64,000 nucleotides of DNA from JBDIAG01 sp047974565 (GTDB taxonomy: Bacteria > Actinomycetota > Actinomycetes > Actinomycetales > CAWJMD01). The notes under the pieces are model-generated. The model was not told the origin of the DNA and ran no database searches. It was given only the letters and a program-made list of their open reading frames with translations. A program made the translations under genes and the position numbers. The DNA is taken from assembly GCA_047974565.1 (NCBI GenBank), contig JBKECN010000030.1, forward strand, positions 96,820 to 160,819. The letters run 5' to 3'. Shown piece by piece: positions 25,288 to 34,429 of the stretch (position 1 is its first letter; each line of letters opens with the position of its first letter).

Positions 25288-27378
25288 TCAGGACAGGGGG
25301 TAGGCGACGAAGGCGAATCGCCTGCCGGTGGGATCCCAACTGTTGACGTTGATCGTCCCCTGACCGCCCATCACCGGATACGTGTGCAACGGGGTGGTCC
25401 AGTCCTTCGTGGCAACCACGCGAACCTCGACCGGCAGATCGGCCGGGTGACCGATGGTGCCGGGCGGGAAGGCCAGGTACGTGGCGTGCCCCCCGTCGGG
25501 GGACAGGTGCGGGAACCAGTCCACGGTGGCGCTCGCGGTCAACCGCTCGAGTTGCCCGCCGCCGTCCGGGATCCGGGCAAGCTGAGCGTGGCCCGGGCTG
25601 GAGGTGAAATCCTCGGTGTTGAGGTAGATCCAGCGGCCGTCCGGTGACCACTCGGGCCCGTCGAGGTGCCCCGGGCCGGTCTCCAGGACACTCGATTCCC
25701 CGTGCGGCTGCATGACGGCCAGGCGCCCAGGCTCGTCGATCCGGCGCATCCGCACATAGGCCAGCCGAGACCCGTCCGGGGCAACACCATGCAGGAAGTG
25801 CCACACGTTCTCGTCGTGGGTGACCCGCTCCACCTCACCGCCGGTCAGCGAGCCACGGTAGATGTGCCCGTCCATGGCAGACATGAACATCGCTGTCCCG
25901 TCAGGGCTCAGCACGTGATCGTTGTTGATCGCCGGGAGCCCGGTGAAGTCGATGGCCTCCAGCGCAGGCGCCGAATCGTCCGGGCGGATGCGCCACAGCG
26001 TGCCGTTCCCGTTGACGTAGAGCGCGTTGTCGGTCGACCAGTTGGGGGCCTCGATGAGTACCTCGGACGTCTCCAGGAGCAGCTCAGGTGTGGGCAGATC
26101 CGGCCCGGCGATCCAGATCTGGCATCGCTGACCCGGGCGCAGGTGACGCCATTGAGGTGGCCCGTCGTCGTGGGTGACCGGCGCGGTGCTGGTGCCGCCG
26201 GCCAGAGTCGACTGATACGGGTCCCAGCCCGCGGGCAACAGCGGGATCTCGGCCACTGTGCTGCTCACCTCCACGCTGCGTCGCTGGTGGATTGACTCCT
26301 CGATGCTGAGCATCGTGTCCAGCACGTGGTACGCGAGTTCTCCGCCTGCTCGCGGCATACCACCGCCGCGGATGCAACGAGCCAGATCGAGCGCGCCGAT
26401 TCCTCGACCGGCGTCGAATCCGTTCACCTCGAGGGTCTTCCACACAGGTTCGGCTAGCAACTCGTCCAGGGTGGTGGCGCCGTGGGTCACTCTGACGGGC
26501 CCGTCGAAGGTGTTGGGGTCGGGTACCAGCATGGTGCCCTCGGTACCGGTGATCTCCACCACGCCCATCCGCGCGAGTGGTGATTCGAAACTGAAGATGC
26601 TCTGCCCAGCGGCACCGGCGCTGAACTCGAGAACGGCGCTGACGTGGGTCGCCACGGTGACCGGGAAGTCAGTGCCGGTGCGTTCGCCCACCCGCACGGT
26701 ACGCGTCTCTCGCCGGGGTGCCGCGACGGTGGCGACCCGGGTGACCGGGCCTAGAAGCTGGACGAGAGCGGTGAGGTAATAGGGCCCCACGTCGAAGAGC
26801 GGACCGGCGCCCGCGGCGAAGAGGAACTCCGGTGACGGGTGGAAGAGATCGGGCCCGGGGTACTGGATCGTGGTCTGGGCTGCGATCGGGGTGCCGATCA
26901 CTCCGTCGGCGATCGCCCGTTGCGCCGTCTGCAGACCCGGGCCGAGCACGGTGTCCGGTGCCACTGCGATCAGCAGGCCCGCAGCTCGCGCCTGGTCCAG
27001 CAGGGCGCGCCCCTCGGCGCGGTCGGTGGCCAGCGGCTTCTCCGACCACACGTGCTTGCCGGCGGCGAGTGCGGCGGACGAGATGGACGCGTGCACAGCG
27101 GGAATCGTCAGGTTGATCGCCAGCTCGACGCCGGGATGGGTGAGCACCGCGTCCACGTCGCCCGACGCGGGAACCGAGTACTTCAGCGCCTGGGACTGTG
27201 CCCGAGCCGTGTTGCGCGCTCCCACGATGAGCACGCTGACATCGGGGAACCGGGTCAGGTGCTCCAGATAGGTGTCGCTGATCATGCCCGCACCGATGAC
27301 CCCCACCCCCACCGGCCCTGAACGTGTCGAGCCCACCCTCAGCGTCCCTCGATCCAGGTCATCCGCGTCCAACTGCAT
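25288..27378 (-). CDS. Gfo/Idh/MocA dehydrogenase fused to a TolB-like propeller
   Basis: A 696-residue two-part protein. Residues 15 to about 370 form a Gfo/Idh/MocA NAD(P)-dependent dehydrogenase: Rossmann motif VGVIGAGMIS, conserved EKP (HVWSEKPLATD), and a GPLFDVGPYYLTAL helix where the catalytic Asp-x3-His is usually found (here Asp-x-Gly-x-Tyr). Residues about 390-696 form a PD40/TolB-like beta-propeller with repeated SPDG and DGRWIYLNTED blades. Such propellers are normally separate proteins. The substrate is probably a sugar or inositol derivative, inferred from the family. GAGGAGGAG lies about 9 bases before the ATG. Both domains are in one uninterrupted frame. Confidence 0.88.
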   Translation of the reverse strand: MQLDADDLDRGTLRVGSTRSGPVGVGVIGAGMISDTYLEHLTRFPDVSVLIVGARNTARAQSQALKYSVPASGDVDAVLTHPGVELAINLTIPAVHASISSAALAAGKHVWSEKPLATDRAEGRALLDQARAAGLLIAVAPDTVLGPGLQTAQRAIADGVIGTPIAAQTTIQYPGPDLFHPSPEFLFAAGAGPLFDVGPYYLTALVQLLGPVTRVATVAAPRRETRTVRVGERTGTDFPVTVATHVSAVLEFSAGAAGQSIFSFESPLARMGVVEITGTEGTMLVPDPNTFDGPVRVTHGATTLDELLAEPVWKTLEVNGFDAGRGIGALDLARCIRGGGMPRAGGELAYHVLDTMLSIEESIHQRRSVEVSSTVAEIPLLPAGWDPYQSTLAGGTSTAPVTHDDGPPQWRHLRPGQRCQIWIAGPDLPTPELLLETSEVLIEAPNWSTDNALYVNGNGTLWRIRPDDSAPALEAIDFTGLPAINNDHVLSPDGTAMFMSAMDGHIYRGSLTGGEVERVTHDENVWHFLHGVAPDGSRLAYVRMRRIDEPGRLAVMQPHGESSVLETGPGHLDGPEWSPDGRWIYLNTEDFTSSPGHAQLARIPDGGGQLERLTASATVDWFPHLSPDGGHATYLAFPPGTIGHPADLPVEVRVVATKDWTTPLHTYPVMGGQGTINVNSWDPTGRRFAFVAYPLS

Positions 27379-27410
27379 CTGCGTCCACTCCTCCTCAGGC
27401 CGAGATCAAC

Positions 27411-27466
27411 GCCCGCCGAGCGGGACCCGGTCACCCTGGCTAGGCCTGGAGCGGGTCCCGGCGGGC
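27411..27466. repeat. Long inverted repeat in the divergent intergenic region
   Basis: GCCCGCCG and GGGACCC (27411-27428, split by three bases) pair with GGGTCCC and GGCGGGC (27453-27466), giving a stem of 14 or more pairs around a loop of about 24 bases. It lies 33-88 bases upstream of the dehydrogenase-propeller start. In that gene's leader it could act as an attenuator, or the DNA could be a binding site for the divergent regulator. The remaining bases of the 320-base gap (27379-27700) show nothing else. Confidence 0.45.
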
Positions 27467-27700
27467 CTGCCTTGGCAGGTACCAGCATGCCCGCCGGGCA
27501 CGCTGCGTGGTCGATCCGGGCTCCAGGTCCGAGGTCACCGTCGCCGGGGCCCGTGCGGGTGCGCGCTCGGCACGTGAGTCGAGTGTGAGGCGCTATCAGG
27601 CCTGTGGCCGTGGCAGCCGTGCCGGACGCCTCACCGTCCGAGGCCAGACAGGTACCGGCAGAGACTCCCACCGACGCGATGGATCCGTACCGTTGCAGGG

Positions 27701-28558
27701 GTGAGCCCCCGAGACGACATCCGCGACTTCCTGACCACCCGGCGGGCCCGGTTGACACCGGAGCAGGCCGGCCTGCCGGTGTACGCCGCCAACCGGCGGG
27801 TCACCGGTATGCGTCGCGAAGAGGTCGCCCTGCTGGCGGGGATCAGTGTGGAGTACTACACGAGGCTGGAACGAGGGAACGTGGGTTCGGTCTCCGACGG
27901 CGTCCTGGCAGGGGTGGCGCATGCGCTGCAGCTGGAAGAGGCCGAGCGTGACCATCTGCACCGCCTCGTGCGCGCCGCCTCGCGCAAGGGCACCCGCCGG
28001 GCACCGGCGAGACGGCGGGTGCGCGTGACCATCCAACGCATGCTCGATGTGATGCCGATCCCCGCGTATCTACGCAACGGACGCTTCGACATCCTGGCCG
28101 CCAACGAGCTCGGCCGGGCGCTCTACAGTCCCGTGTACGAGCAGTCGGATCGGCCGAACACCGCTCGGTTCGCCTTCCTCGACGAAGCCGCACGGGACTT
28201 CTTCGTCGACTTCGACACGGTGCAGCGGGATGCGGTCTCCTACCTGCGGGTGGAAGCCGGACGAGATCCCTACGACCGGGACCTGCAGGATCTGATCGGC
28301 GAACTCTCCACCCGCAGCGACAGGTTCCGTCAGCTCTGGGCCACGCACGACGTGAAGTACCACCGATCCGGCGCCAAGCGTCTACGCCACCCGCTCGTCG
28401 GGGAGCTGACCCTCGATTACGAGGCCTTCGAACTGCCGGGGGACGAGGGGCAACAGCTCAATGTGTACACCGCCGCACCTGACTCTGCGGCGTCTGCCTC
28501 GCTCGCGCTACTGGCCAGTTGGACCTCCCGCCAGCCCGTGCTGCGCGAGCCGGACTGA
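27701..28558 (+). CDS. XRE-family regulator with MmyB-like ligand domain
   Basis: A 285-residue protein. Residues 4-85 form an XRE helix-turn-helix (RREEVALLAGISVEYYTRLE as recognition region, and AGVAHALQLEEAERDHL). Residues 105-270 form the MmyB-like domain (PAYLRNGRFDILAANELGRAL, FDTVQRDAVSYLRVEAGRDP, and RHPLVGELTLDYEAFELPGD). These actinobacterial regulators often control a neighbouring dehydrogenase or monooxygenase gene and bind small hydrophobic ligands. The divergent dehydrogenase-propeller or the downstream monooxygenase pair are plausible targets. Confidence 0.9.
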   Translation: MSPRDDIRDFLTTRRARLTPEQAGLPVYAANRRVTGMRREEVALLAGISVEYYTRLERGNVGSVSDGVLAGVAHALQLEEAERDHLHRLVRAASRKGTRRAPARRRVRVTIQRMLDVMPIPAYLRNGRFDILAANELGRALYSPVYEQSDRPNTARFAFLDEAARDFFVDFDTVQRDAVSYLRVEAGRDPYDRDLQDLIGELSTRSDRFRQLWATHDVKYHRSGAKRLRHPLVGELTLDYEAFELPGDEGQQLNVYTAAPDSAASASLALLASWTSRQPVLREPD

Positions 28559-28622
28559 TGTCGATCCGGTCCCTGAGCAACTGTGCCCGGCCCGATCTGC
28601 GGCAACGCCTGGCGGTCGTGGC

Positions 28623-29324
28623 TCACCGCAGCACGTCCCCGCCGGACAGCACGATGGTCTCACCGGTCATGAAGCCGGCGTCCGGGCCGGCGAGCAGTTC
28701 CACCCATCGGGCGATCTCGCGCGGTTGCGCCACCCGGCCCAGGGGTATCGACTCGGCCGCCTGACGCATCCGGCCGGTGGCTGCGTTGCCGGGGGTGTCG
28801 ACCCAGCCCGGAGCGATGCCATTGACCCGGATGCCGGCCGGGGCCAGTTCGAGGGCCATCGACTTTGTCAACATGACAACAGCAGCCTTGGATGCGCCGT
28901 ACAGCAGTTGACCCGGGCTGACGTCGAAGGCGTCCACCGACGCGAAGTTGACGACGGCACCCCCCGATCCCAGCAGCCGCATCGCCTCTGCTGTCACGTT
29001 GACAAGTCCGAGGACGTTGACGTCGAAGATGGCTCGAAACCGGGCCAGGTCATAGTCGGCGAGCGTGGTGGGCGGATAGACCCCGGCGATGTTCGCCACC
29101 AGGTCCAGGTGCCCGCCGAAGTCTGAGATCGCGGCGCCTATCGACTGACGATCGGTCACGTCGACGATCGCGCTGTGCAGGTCCCGATGTTCGATGTCCC
29201 GACCGACTTCTGCTCGGTCCAGGGCCAACACCTGCCAACCATGATCGAGGAGCACTTCGCAGGTCGCCTTCCCCATCCCGCTGGCCGCCCCGGTGACCAG
29301 GGCGCGTCGCCGTTGGCTCAACAC
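28623..29324 (-). CDS. Short-chain dehydrogenase/reductase
   Basis: A 233-residue SDR: coenzyme motif TGAASGMGKA near residue 12, NIAG-type motif (VANIAGVYPP), and the active-site pattern with Ser in VNFASVDA and Tyr/Lys in LYGASKAAVV. It should oxidise or reduce an alcohol/ketone with NAD(P)H. The GTG start at 29324 overlaps the stop of the flavin monooxygenase by seven bases, so the two enzymes are coupled. A Baeyer-Villiger or FMO-type oxidation of the dehydrogenase product is a reasonable guess. Confidence 0.9.
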   Translation of the reverse strand: MLSQRRRALVTGAASGMGKATCEVLLDHGWQVLALDRAEVGRDIEHRDLHSAIVDVTDRQSIGAAISDFGGHLDLVANIAGVYPPTTLADYDLARFRAIFDVNVLGLVNVTAEAMRLLGSGGAVVNFASVDAFDVSPGQLLYGASKAAVVMLTKSMALELAPAGIRVNGIAPGWVDTPGNAATGRMRQAAESIPLGRVAQPREIARWVELLAGPDAGFMTGETIVLSGGDVLR

Positions 29325-30619
29325 GTCGAGGTCTCGGACACACGCTGGGCGGAGGACGACGCCAGCGCCTGCAACACGTCCAAGGTGTGGGCCATCTGGT
29401 CGTTCCAGATCGCTCGGACGATGTCGATGCGCAACTCGGGCTCCTGGACGGCGGCGAAGTGGCCCGCCAGTGCCATGCCTCCAGCCCCGGCCTGTTCATG
29501 CAGCCGAAGCATCTGCGTGATGAGTGCGGCCTGTTCTGCATAGATGTTGATCTGTGGGCCTCGGGGCGCGATGAGCCCGACGAAGTAAAGCTTCTCGACT
29601 CCCTCGGGGAGGATGCCGCCGGCGTAGCGCACGGGCACCTGGTTGCGCCAGGTGATGAGGTGCTGGTCGAGAAAGCCCAGAGTGACCTTGAACCCGGTGG
29701 CCCACAGGATCGAGTCGTACTCGCATGCGGTCCCGTCCTCGAAGTGCACCAGCGTGCCGGAGAACCGCGAGATGCCCGGCCTGATCCCGATCCGGCCGTG
29801 GTGCACCCAGTACAGCAGCAGATCATTGACGGTGGTCGCCCCTCCCGCCAGGGTCTGCGAGCGCGGCATCGGCATGCCGGGATAGTCGCTGTTCTGGCCG
29901 ATGGACACCCGGGCCAGGAGCCGGTTGATGAGGTCTTGTTCCTGCGGACTGAACTGCGAAAGCCACGTGAGCTCGGCTCGGGGCACACCGAAGTAGGTCT
30001 TGGGCTGAAAGTGGATTCCCTTGCGCATCACCACATCGACCTCGAAGCGATGCTGTGCGCAGTCGACCGCCAGGTCGCAGCCGGAGTTACCGGCGCCGAC
30101 CACCAGAACCCGCTGGCCGGCCAGATCTGTGGTGTTGCGGTACTCGCTCGAGTGCAACTGGATACCGGTGAACTCGCCATCGACCTCCGGCACGGACTTG
30201 TCCCACAGGTGCCCGTTGGCCACCAACACCCCGTCATAGATTCCCTCGTCACCCCGCGAGGTCACCACATGCCACCCAGCCGATCCGATGGGGCCGTCGC
30301 CGGGTGCCGGGCTAACCGAGAGCACTTCGGTATCGAAGTGGATGATGTCGTAGTGACCGTGGTGCGCGGAATAGGACTCGATGTAGGAGCGCACCTGATC
30401 GCGACGTGGAAAGTGCGGATACGAGGCCGGCATCGGGAAGCCGTCGAAGTGCGTCATGTCACGTGAGGTGATCAGATGCAGCGCGTCGTAGTCGGTGTGC
30501 CAGTGACCCCCGACCCGGGCGGTCTTCTCGAAGCAGTCCACCTCGAATCCGGCCTCGCGCAGTTGCTGGAGGGCGGAGATGCCGGCAGCGCCAGCTCCGA
30601 TGATGCAGTATCGAGACAC
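29318..30619 (-). CDS. Flavin-containing monooxygenase
   Basis: A 433-residue flavoprotein monooxygenase: FAD motif IGAGAAGIS at residues 7-15, the FMO fingerprint FTGIQLHSSEY (F-x-G-x3-H-S-x2-Y) at about 155, NADPH motif VVGAGNSGCD, and an ATGFK segment. It would insert oxygen at a soft nucleophile (amine, sulfide) or a ketone. The GTG at 30617-30619 follows AAGGGAGAGAGC. The next gene, an SDR, starts inside its stop. A LysR-type regulator lies upstream on the same strand. Confidence 0.92.
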   Translation of the reverse strand: MSRYCIIGAGAAGISALQQLREAGFEVDCFEKTARVGGHWHTDYDALHLITSRDMTHFDGFPMPASYPHFPRRDQVRSYIESYSAHHGHYDIIHFDTEVLSVSPAPGDGPIGSAGWHVVTSRGDEGIYDGVLVANGHLWDKSVPEVDGEFTGIQLHSSEYRNTTDLAGQRVLVVGAGNSGCDLAVDCAQHRFEVDVVMRKGIHFQPKTYFGVPRAELTWLSQFSPQEQDLINRLLARVSIGQNSDYPGMPMPRSQTLAGGATTVNDLLLYWVHHGRIGIRPGISRFSGTLVHFEDGTACEYDSILWATGFKVTLGFLDQHLITWRNQVPVRYAGGILPEGVEKLYFVGLIAPRGPQINIYAEQAALITQMLRLHEQAGAGGMALAGHFAAVQEPELRIDIVRAIWNDQMAHTLDVLQALASSSAQRVSETSTC

Positions 30620-30855
30620 GCTCTCTCCCTTGGCATCTGAGGTTCATCCGGGGACGCCGGAGGCACCTTCGTCGAGTTGTGATCAGGCTCCGACGAGGCG
30701 AGGGCTGGTCGAATCGTCGGACGAGGGGGCAGCCCAGGACCGGTGGGGGCTGCCACGGGTGAACTCCTCCAGTGTGCGAGTAGGCATCCACCGTCGTCCA
30801 TGGCCGGCTCAGGCCATCAGGCATAGGCAGAGCCTTGAGCTGGAGAGTGCCGCGA

Positions 30856-31791
30856 TCAGCGGGCGTTCAGGGGCGCGGAATGGGGAATTCTCGAGAGTTC
30901 ATCACAGATCAGATCGATGAGCACTCGGGTCGCGGGTGACAGGTGCGCGTGGCGTAGCGTGATGAAGGCGAAGGTCTCGAAGAGCGGCGGCTCAAGGGAA
31001 GCCCATTGCAGGGAATCCGTCACACCCACCGCATGCGCCAATGGCAGCGAGATGATCGTGTCCCCGACCCCACGGGCGGCCAAAGCGAGGGCCGCGGCCG
31101 GCGACTCCACCTCCACCATGGGGCTGATCGACGCGCCGGCAATTTGGGCCCGCGCGACAAGTTGGCGTCGAGTCGGATCCATGTCGCCCCAACGCACCTC
31201 CGGCAGCACCAGTTCGGCTTCGGCCAACTGCTCGATGGCGACGGGCTCACGGACCCGCTCGGCGTCGCGGGAGAAGTACACCGCTTCGGCCACCCATTGC
31301 ACCGGGCTCACCCACAGCCCGCGATCGTCCACCGGGAGCGCGACCAGACCCGCTTCGAGTTCACCCTCACGCACACCATCGGCCACCTGCACCGAGTTGA
31401 GACCGACGAGTCGTAGCCGGACGTTCGGGTGCAGAGCCCGGAAGCGGCTGGCCACCTCGGTGTGCAGGAGGTGGTGCGCGGTACCGAAGGTGCCGAAGGC
31501 GACGGTACCGCCGGTCAGGGTACGCACCGGATCCACTGCGGCGGCTGCCGCTTCGGCGGCCTCGACGGTCCGCTCGGCATGGGGGATCAACACCCGCGCC
31601 GCCTCGGTGAGGATCAGCCGACGATTGGTGCGGGTGAAGAGCGTGACACCCAATTGGCTCTCAAGGCGGCGGATCTGCTCAGACAGGCTGGGCTGGGCGA
31701 TGTAGTTGGCCTCCGCCGCTGCCGAGAGCGAGCCGTGCTCGACCGCGGACAGGAAGTACTGCAACTGCTGGATCGTGATGGATGTCGACAT
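30856..31791 (-). CDS. LysR-type transcriptional regulator
   Basis: A 311-residue LysR regulator. The N-terminal helix-turn-helix is clear (IQQLQYFLSAVEHGSLSAAA, then YIAQPSLSEQIRRLE), and a substrate-binding domain (about 90-300) follows. The ATG at 31789-31791 is chosen because the domain begins there and GAGG lies 7 bases upstream; a longer frame to 31923 has no domain content. Its likely targets are the monooxygenase-SDR pair downstream and the SDR gene upstream, all on the same strand. Confidence 0.92.
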   Translation of the reverse strand: MSTSITIQQLQYFLSAVEHGSLSAAAEANYIAQPSLSEQIRRLESQLGVTLFTRTNRRLILTEAARVLIPHAERTVEAAEAAAAAVDPVRTLTGGTVAFGTFGTAHHLLHTEVASRFRALHPNVRLRLVGLNSVQVADGVREGELEAGLVALPVDDRGLWVSPVQWVAEAVYFSRDAERVREPVAIEQLAEAELVLPEVRWGDMDPTRRQLVARAQIAGASISPMVEVESPAAALALAARGVGDTIISLPLAHAVGVTDSLQWASLEPPLFETFAFITLRHAHLSPATRVLIDLICDELSRIPHSAPLNAR

Positions 31792-31903
31792 CTGTCGCCT
31801 CGTCCCCTCGCCAGAAGACCACCATACCCGCTGGGTCCGTTGGCCGTCGGACCTGACGGGCGGGTGGCATCGAGGCGCGCAGGTCCCTCGCACAGACCGA
31901 GGC

Positions 31904-32701
31904 TCAACGGGCCCGGAAGCCACCGTCGACGATCAGTTCGGTTCCCGTCACGAAACTGGCGTCCTCGCCGGCCAGGAAGGCAACGGCGGCGGCCAGCTCG
32001 CTCACATCGGCTCGCCGACCCATTGGGGTCTCCGGGATGACGCCCCCGTCCGGCTCCGCCTCGTTGAGTGGGGTGCTGACTCCCCCTGGCACCAGGGCGT
32101 TCACCCGGATGCCGTCGGCTGCGAATTCCAGTGCCGCCGTGCGAGTCAGGCCCAACAGGCCAGCCTTGGAAGCGGCGTACGCGGCGTAGCCGATCGCCCC
32201 CGACGGGCCGAAGATGGATGAGGTGTTGATCACCGAGGGGCCGCGGCCCTTGCGCAGCAGGGGCAGCATGGTCCGCATTCCCAGGAAGGCTCCGGTCAGG
32301 TTGACTGCAAGAACCCGCTGCCAGGCGGCCAGATCCTCTTCCGAAATTGTCGTGACATGAACAATACCTGCGTTGTTAACCAGAATGTCCAACCTATTGA
32401 ATCGCTCGGCGATTTCATCGTGGGCCCGTTGCCACGACTCGGGGTCGGCGACGTCGAGATGCAGGTAGGTCGCGTCGTGCCCCCGCTGCCTCAGGTGCTT
32501 CTCGGTGATTCGGCCCTCCTCGTCGAGGACGTCACCGAGGTAGACGACGGCGCCCTCGCGACACAGCCGGTCGGCATGAGCGGCGCCCTGCCCCCGCGCA
32601 CCCCCGGTGATCAGCGCGACTCGCTGGTGGAACCGGGCCTGCGCAGCGGGGTCAGGCGAGGCGTGGGTCGAGGGCGACCCGGCGGGTGAGGCAGTGGTCA
32701 T
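31904..32701 (-). CDS. Short-chain dehydrogenase (hydroxysteroid-dehydrogenase-like)
   Basis: A 265-residue SDR. It has an Ala/Pro/Ser-rich leader of about 25 residues, then TGGARGQGAAHA (coenzyme motif), NNAGIVH, Ser in INTSSIFG and YAAYAASKAGL with the Tyr/Lys pair, and a late GTELIVDGGF. The pattern is closest to 3-alpha/20-beta-hydroxysteroid dehydrogenases and related ketone reductases of actinobacteria. The ATG at 32699-32701 has GGAGG eight bases upstream. With the LysR gene and the monooxygenase it suggests a cyclic ketone or terpenoid/steroid breakdown unit; the substrate is not shown. Confidence 0.9.
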   Translation of the reverse strand: MTTASPAGSPSTHASPDPAAQARFHQRVALITGGARGQGAAHADRLCREGAVVYLGDVLDEEGRITEKHLRQRGHDATYLHLDVADPESWQRAHDEIAERFNRLDILVNNAGIVHVTTISEEDLAAWQRVLAVNLTGAFLGMRTMLPLLRKGRGPSVINTSSIFGPSGAIGYAAYAASKAGLLGLTRTAALEFAADGIRVNALVPGGVSTPLNEAEPDGGVIPETPMGRRADVSELAAAVAFLAGEDASFVTGTELIVDGGFRAR

Positions 32702-33038
32702 TGTCGGACCTCCACGTGGGGGCGGGTCAGGTCCACCGGCTCGCGCCACCTTCGGTCAGCCAGATAGGTGTACGACCCGGGGTTCGACGCTCGTCTATCG
32801 GGATCGCAGAAGGCGAGCGATCCGGGCGCGGTGCCCGGTCGCCGTTTCTGCCGGCCCCATTCTGTTCTTCCCGACGCAGCCCGTGAAGCGTCGCTTTACG
32901 ACACCGGCCATAGGCTCAACCATGAGCTGGGATGCGCCGCCCGCGGGGCCCGAGCGGGCAGGCGAGCGTGGCGAACAGCACGTGCCGGGTGGGGTGGACC
33001 GCCACTCGACCTGCCCAGCCCGGGGCTACTCTCGCGCC
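32702..33038. other. Divergent intergenic region, nothing recognised
   Basis: About 340 bases between the dehydrogenase and the cation channel genes. A reading frame in phase with the channel gene extends upstream through it, but its translation is Arg/Pro-rich and has no membrane character, so I treat it as non-coding. No terminator or repeat stands out. Confidence 0.35.
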
Positions 33039-34427
33039 ATGCGCTCTCACGGGTGGCATCCGGCGCGGGTGGTCCCCCTCGGATTCGTCGGCCTCATCGC
33101 CATCGGCACCGGGGCGTTGATGCTGCCGGTCAGTCGCACCGGTGACCAGGATCCTCACCTCTTCATCGATGCCCTCTTCACGTCGGTGTCAGCCGCCTGC
33201 GTTACCGGTCTGACAGTCGTGGACACCGCCACCTACTGGACGCCCTTCGGCCAGGCGGTGATCATGGCCCTGATCCAGATCGGCGGCATCGGGGTGATGT
33301 CACTGGCCACCCTGCTGACTCTGCTGGTCGTCGGCCGGCTCGGCGTGCAGGCGACGCTGGTGGCGCAGACGGACTCGCACACGGTGGCACCAGGCGATGT
33401 TGCGCACGCGCTCAAGGTGATCGTCGGGTCGTCGTTGGCCTTCGAGGTGATCATCGCGGCATCGCTGACCGCCGACTATCTGCGGACCTACCACGAGTCC
33501 CTCGGCAGCGCGCTGTGGCACGGGACCTTCCACGCGGTGAGCGCTTTCAACAACGCCGGTTTCGCGCTCTACAGCGACAACATCGTCGCTTTCCGGCACG
33601 ACCCGTGGTTCATCCTCACCATCTGCCTGGCCATCATCGCCGGCGGCATCGGCTTCCCGGTCTATCGCGAGTTGCTGAGCCAGCGGCGCAGGGTGTGGCG
33701 GGCACTGCGAGGCGCGCCCTATCACTGGCATTCGGGACGGCAGCGGGCCAAGCCGCTGTCGGTGCACGCCCGGATCACCCTGCTGGGCTACTTCGGTCTG
33801 GCGACGATCTCGATCTTCTCCTTCAGCCTGGCCGAGTGGAACAACCCCGGCACCCTCGCCGGGATGCGTCCGCTGGACAAGCTTCTCGTCGCGGTGATGA
33901 GCGGGATCACCCCGCGCACCGCCGGCTTCAACGTCATCGATTACGGCCAGGCCGAGCCCGAGACGCAACTGCTGGACAGCATCATGATGTTCATCGGCGG
34001 CGGCAGCGCCGGCACTGCTGGCGGCATCAAAGTGGGCACCTTCGTCCTGCTCGGCTTCGCAATCTTCGCCGAGATGCGGGGCGAACCGCAGGTGCTCGTC
34101 GGACACCGAGCCATCTCGGCGGACACCCTGCGCCAGGCACTCTCCGTTGCCCTGCTGGGGGTCGCCGCCGTCGTGGCCGGCACCATCGCGCTGATGGGCC
34201 TGTCGGATCATCCGCTCGGCCCGGTCCTCTTCGAGGCGGCCTCGGCCTTCGGGACGACCGGGCTCTCCACCGGCCTGACACCCACCTTCGGGGACGCCGG
34301 CAAGAGCGTGCTCATCGCCCTGATGTTCATCGGCCGCCTCGGGCCGATCAGCGTGGCCACCGCCCTCGCCCTCAACACCCGAGAACGGCTGTACCGGTTC
34401 CCCGAAGAACGTCCGATCGTCGGGTGA
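33039..34427 (+). CDS. TrkH/KtrB-type cation (K+) transporter subunit
   Basis: A 462-residue membrane protein with the four-fold pore-loop pattern of Trk/Ktr channels. The selectivity Gly appear in AACVTGLTVVDT, FNNAGFALYS, ITPRTAGFNVID and FGTTGLSTGLT, and GGGSAGTAGGIKVGTF forms the gating loop after helix D3M2. It forms the ion path for K+ (or Na+) uptake. No trkA/ktrA gene is adjacent, so the nucleotide-binding ring subunit must be encoded elsewhere. The ATG at 33039 has a weak ribosome binding site; upstream in-frame starts exist but would add a non-membrane leader. Confidence 0.9.
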   Translation: MRSHGWHPARVVPLGFVGLIAIGTGALMLPVSRTGDQDPHLFIDALFTSVSAACVTGLTVVDTATYWTPFGQAVIMALIQIGGIGVMSLATLLTLLVVGRLGVQATLVAQTDSHTVAPGDVAHALKVIVGSSLAFEVIIAASLTADYLRTYHESLGSALWHGTFHAVSAFNNAGFALYSDNIVAFRHDPWFILTICLAIIAGGIGFPVYRELLSQRRRVWRALRGAPYHWHSGRQRAKPLSVHARITLLGYFGLATISIFSFSLAEWNNPGTLAGMRPLDKLLVAVMSGITPRTAGFNVIDYGQAEPETQLLDSIMMFIGGGSAGTAGGIKVGTFVLLGFAIFAEMRGEPQVLVGHRAISADTLRQALSVALLGVAAVVAGTIALMGLSDHPLGPVLFEAASAFGTTGLSTGLTPTFGDAGKSVLIALMFIGRLGPISVATALALNTRERLYRFPEERPIVG

Positions 34428-34429
34428 GG

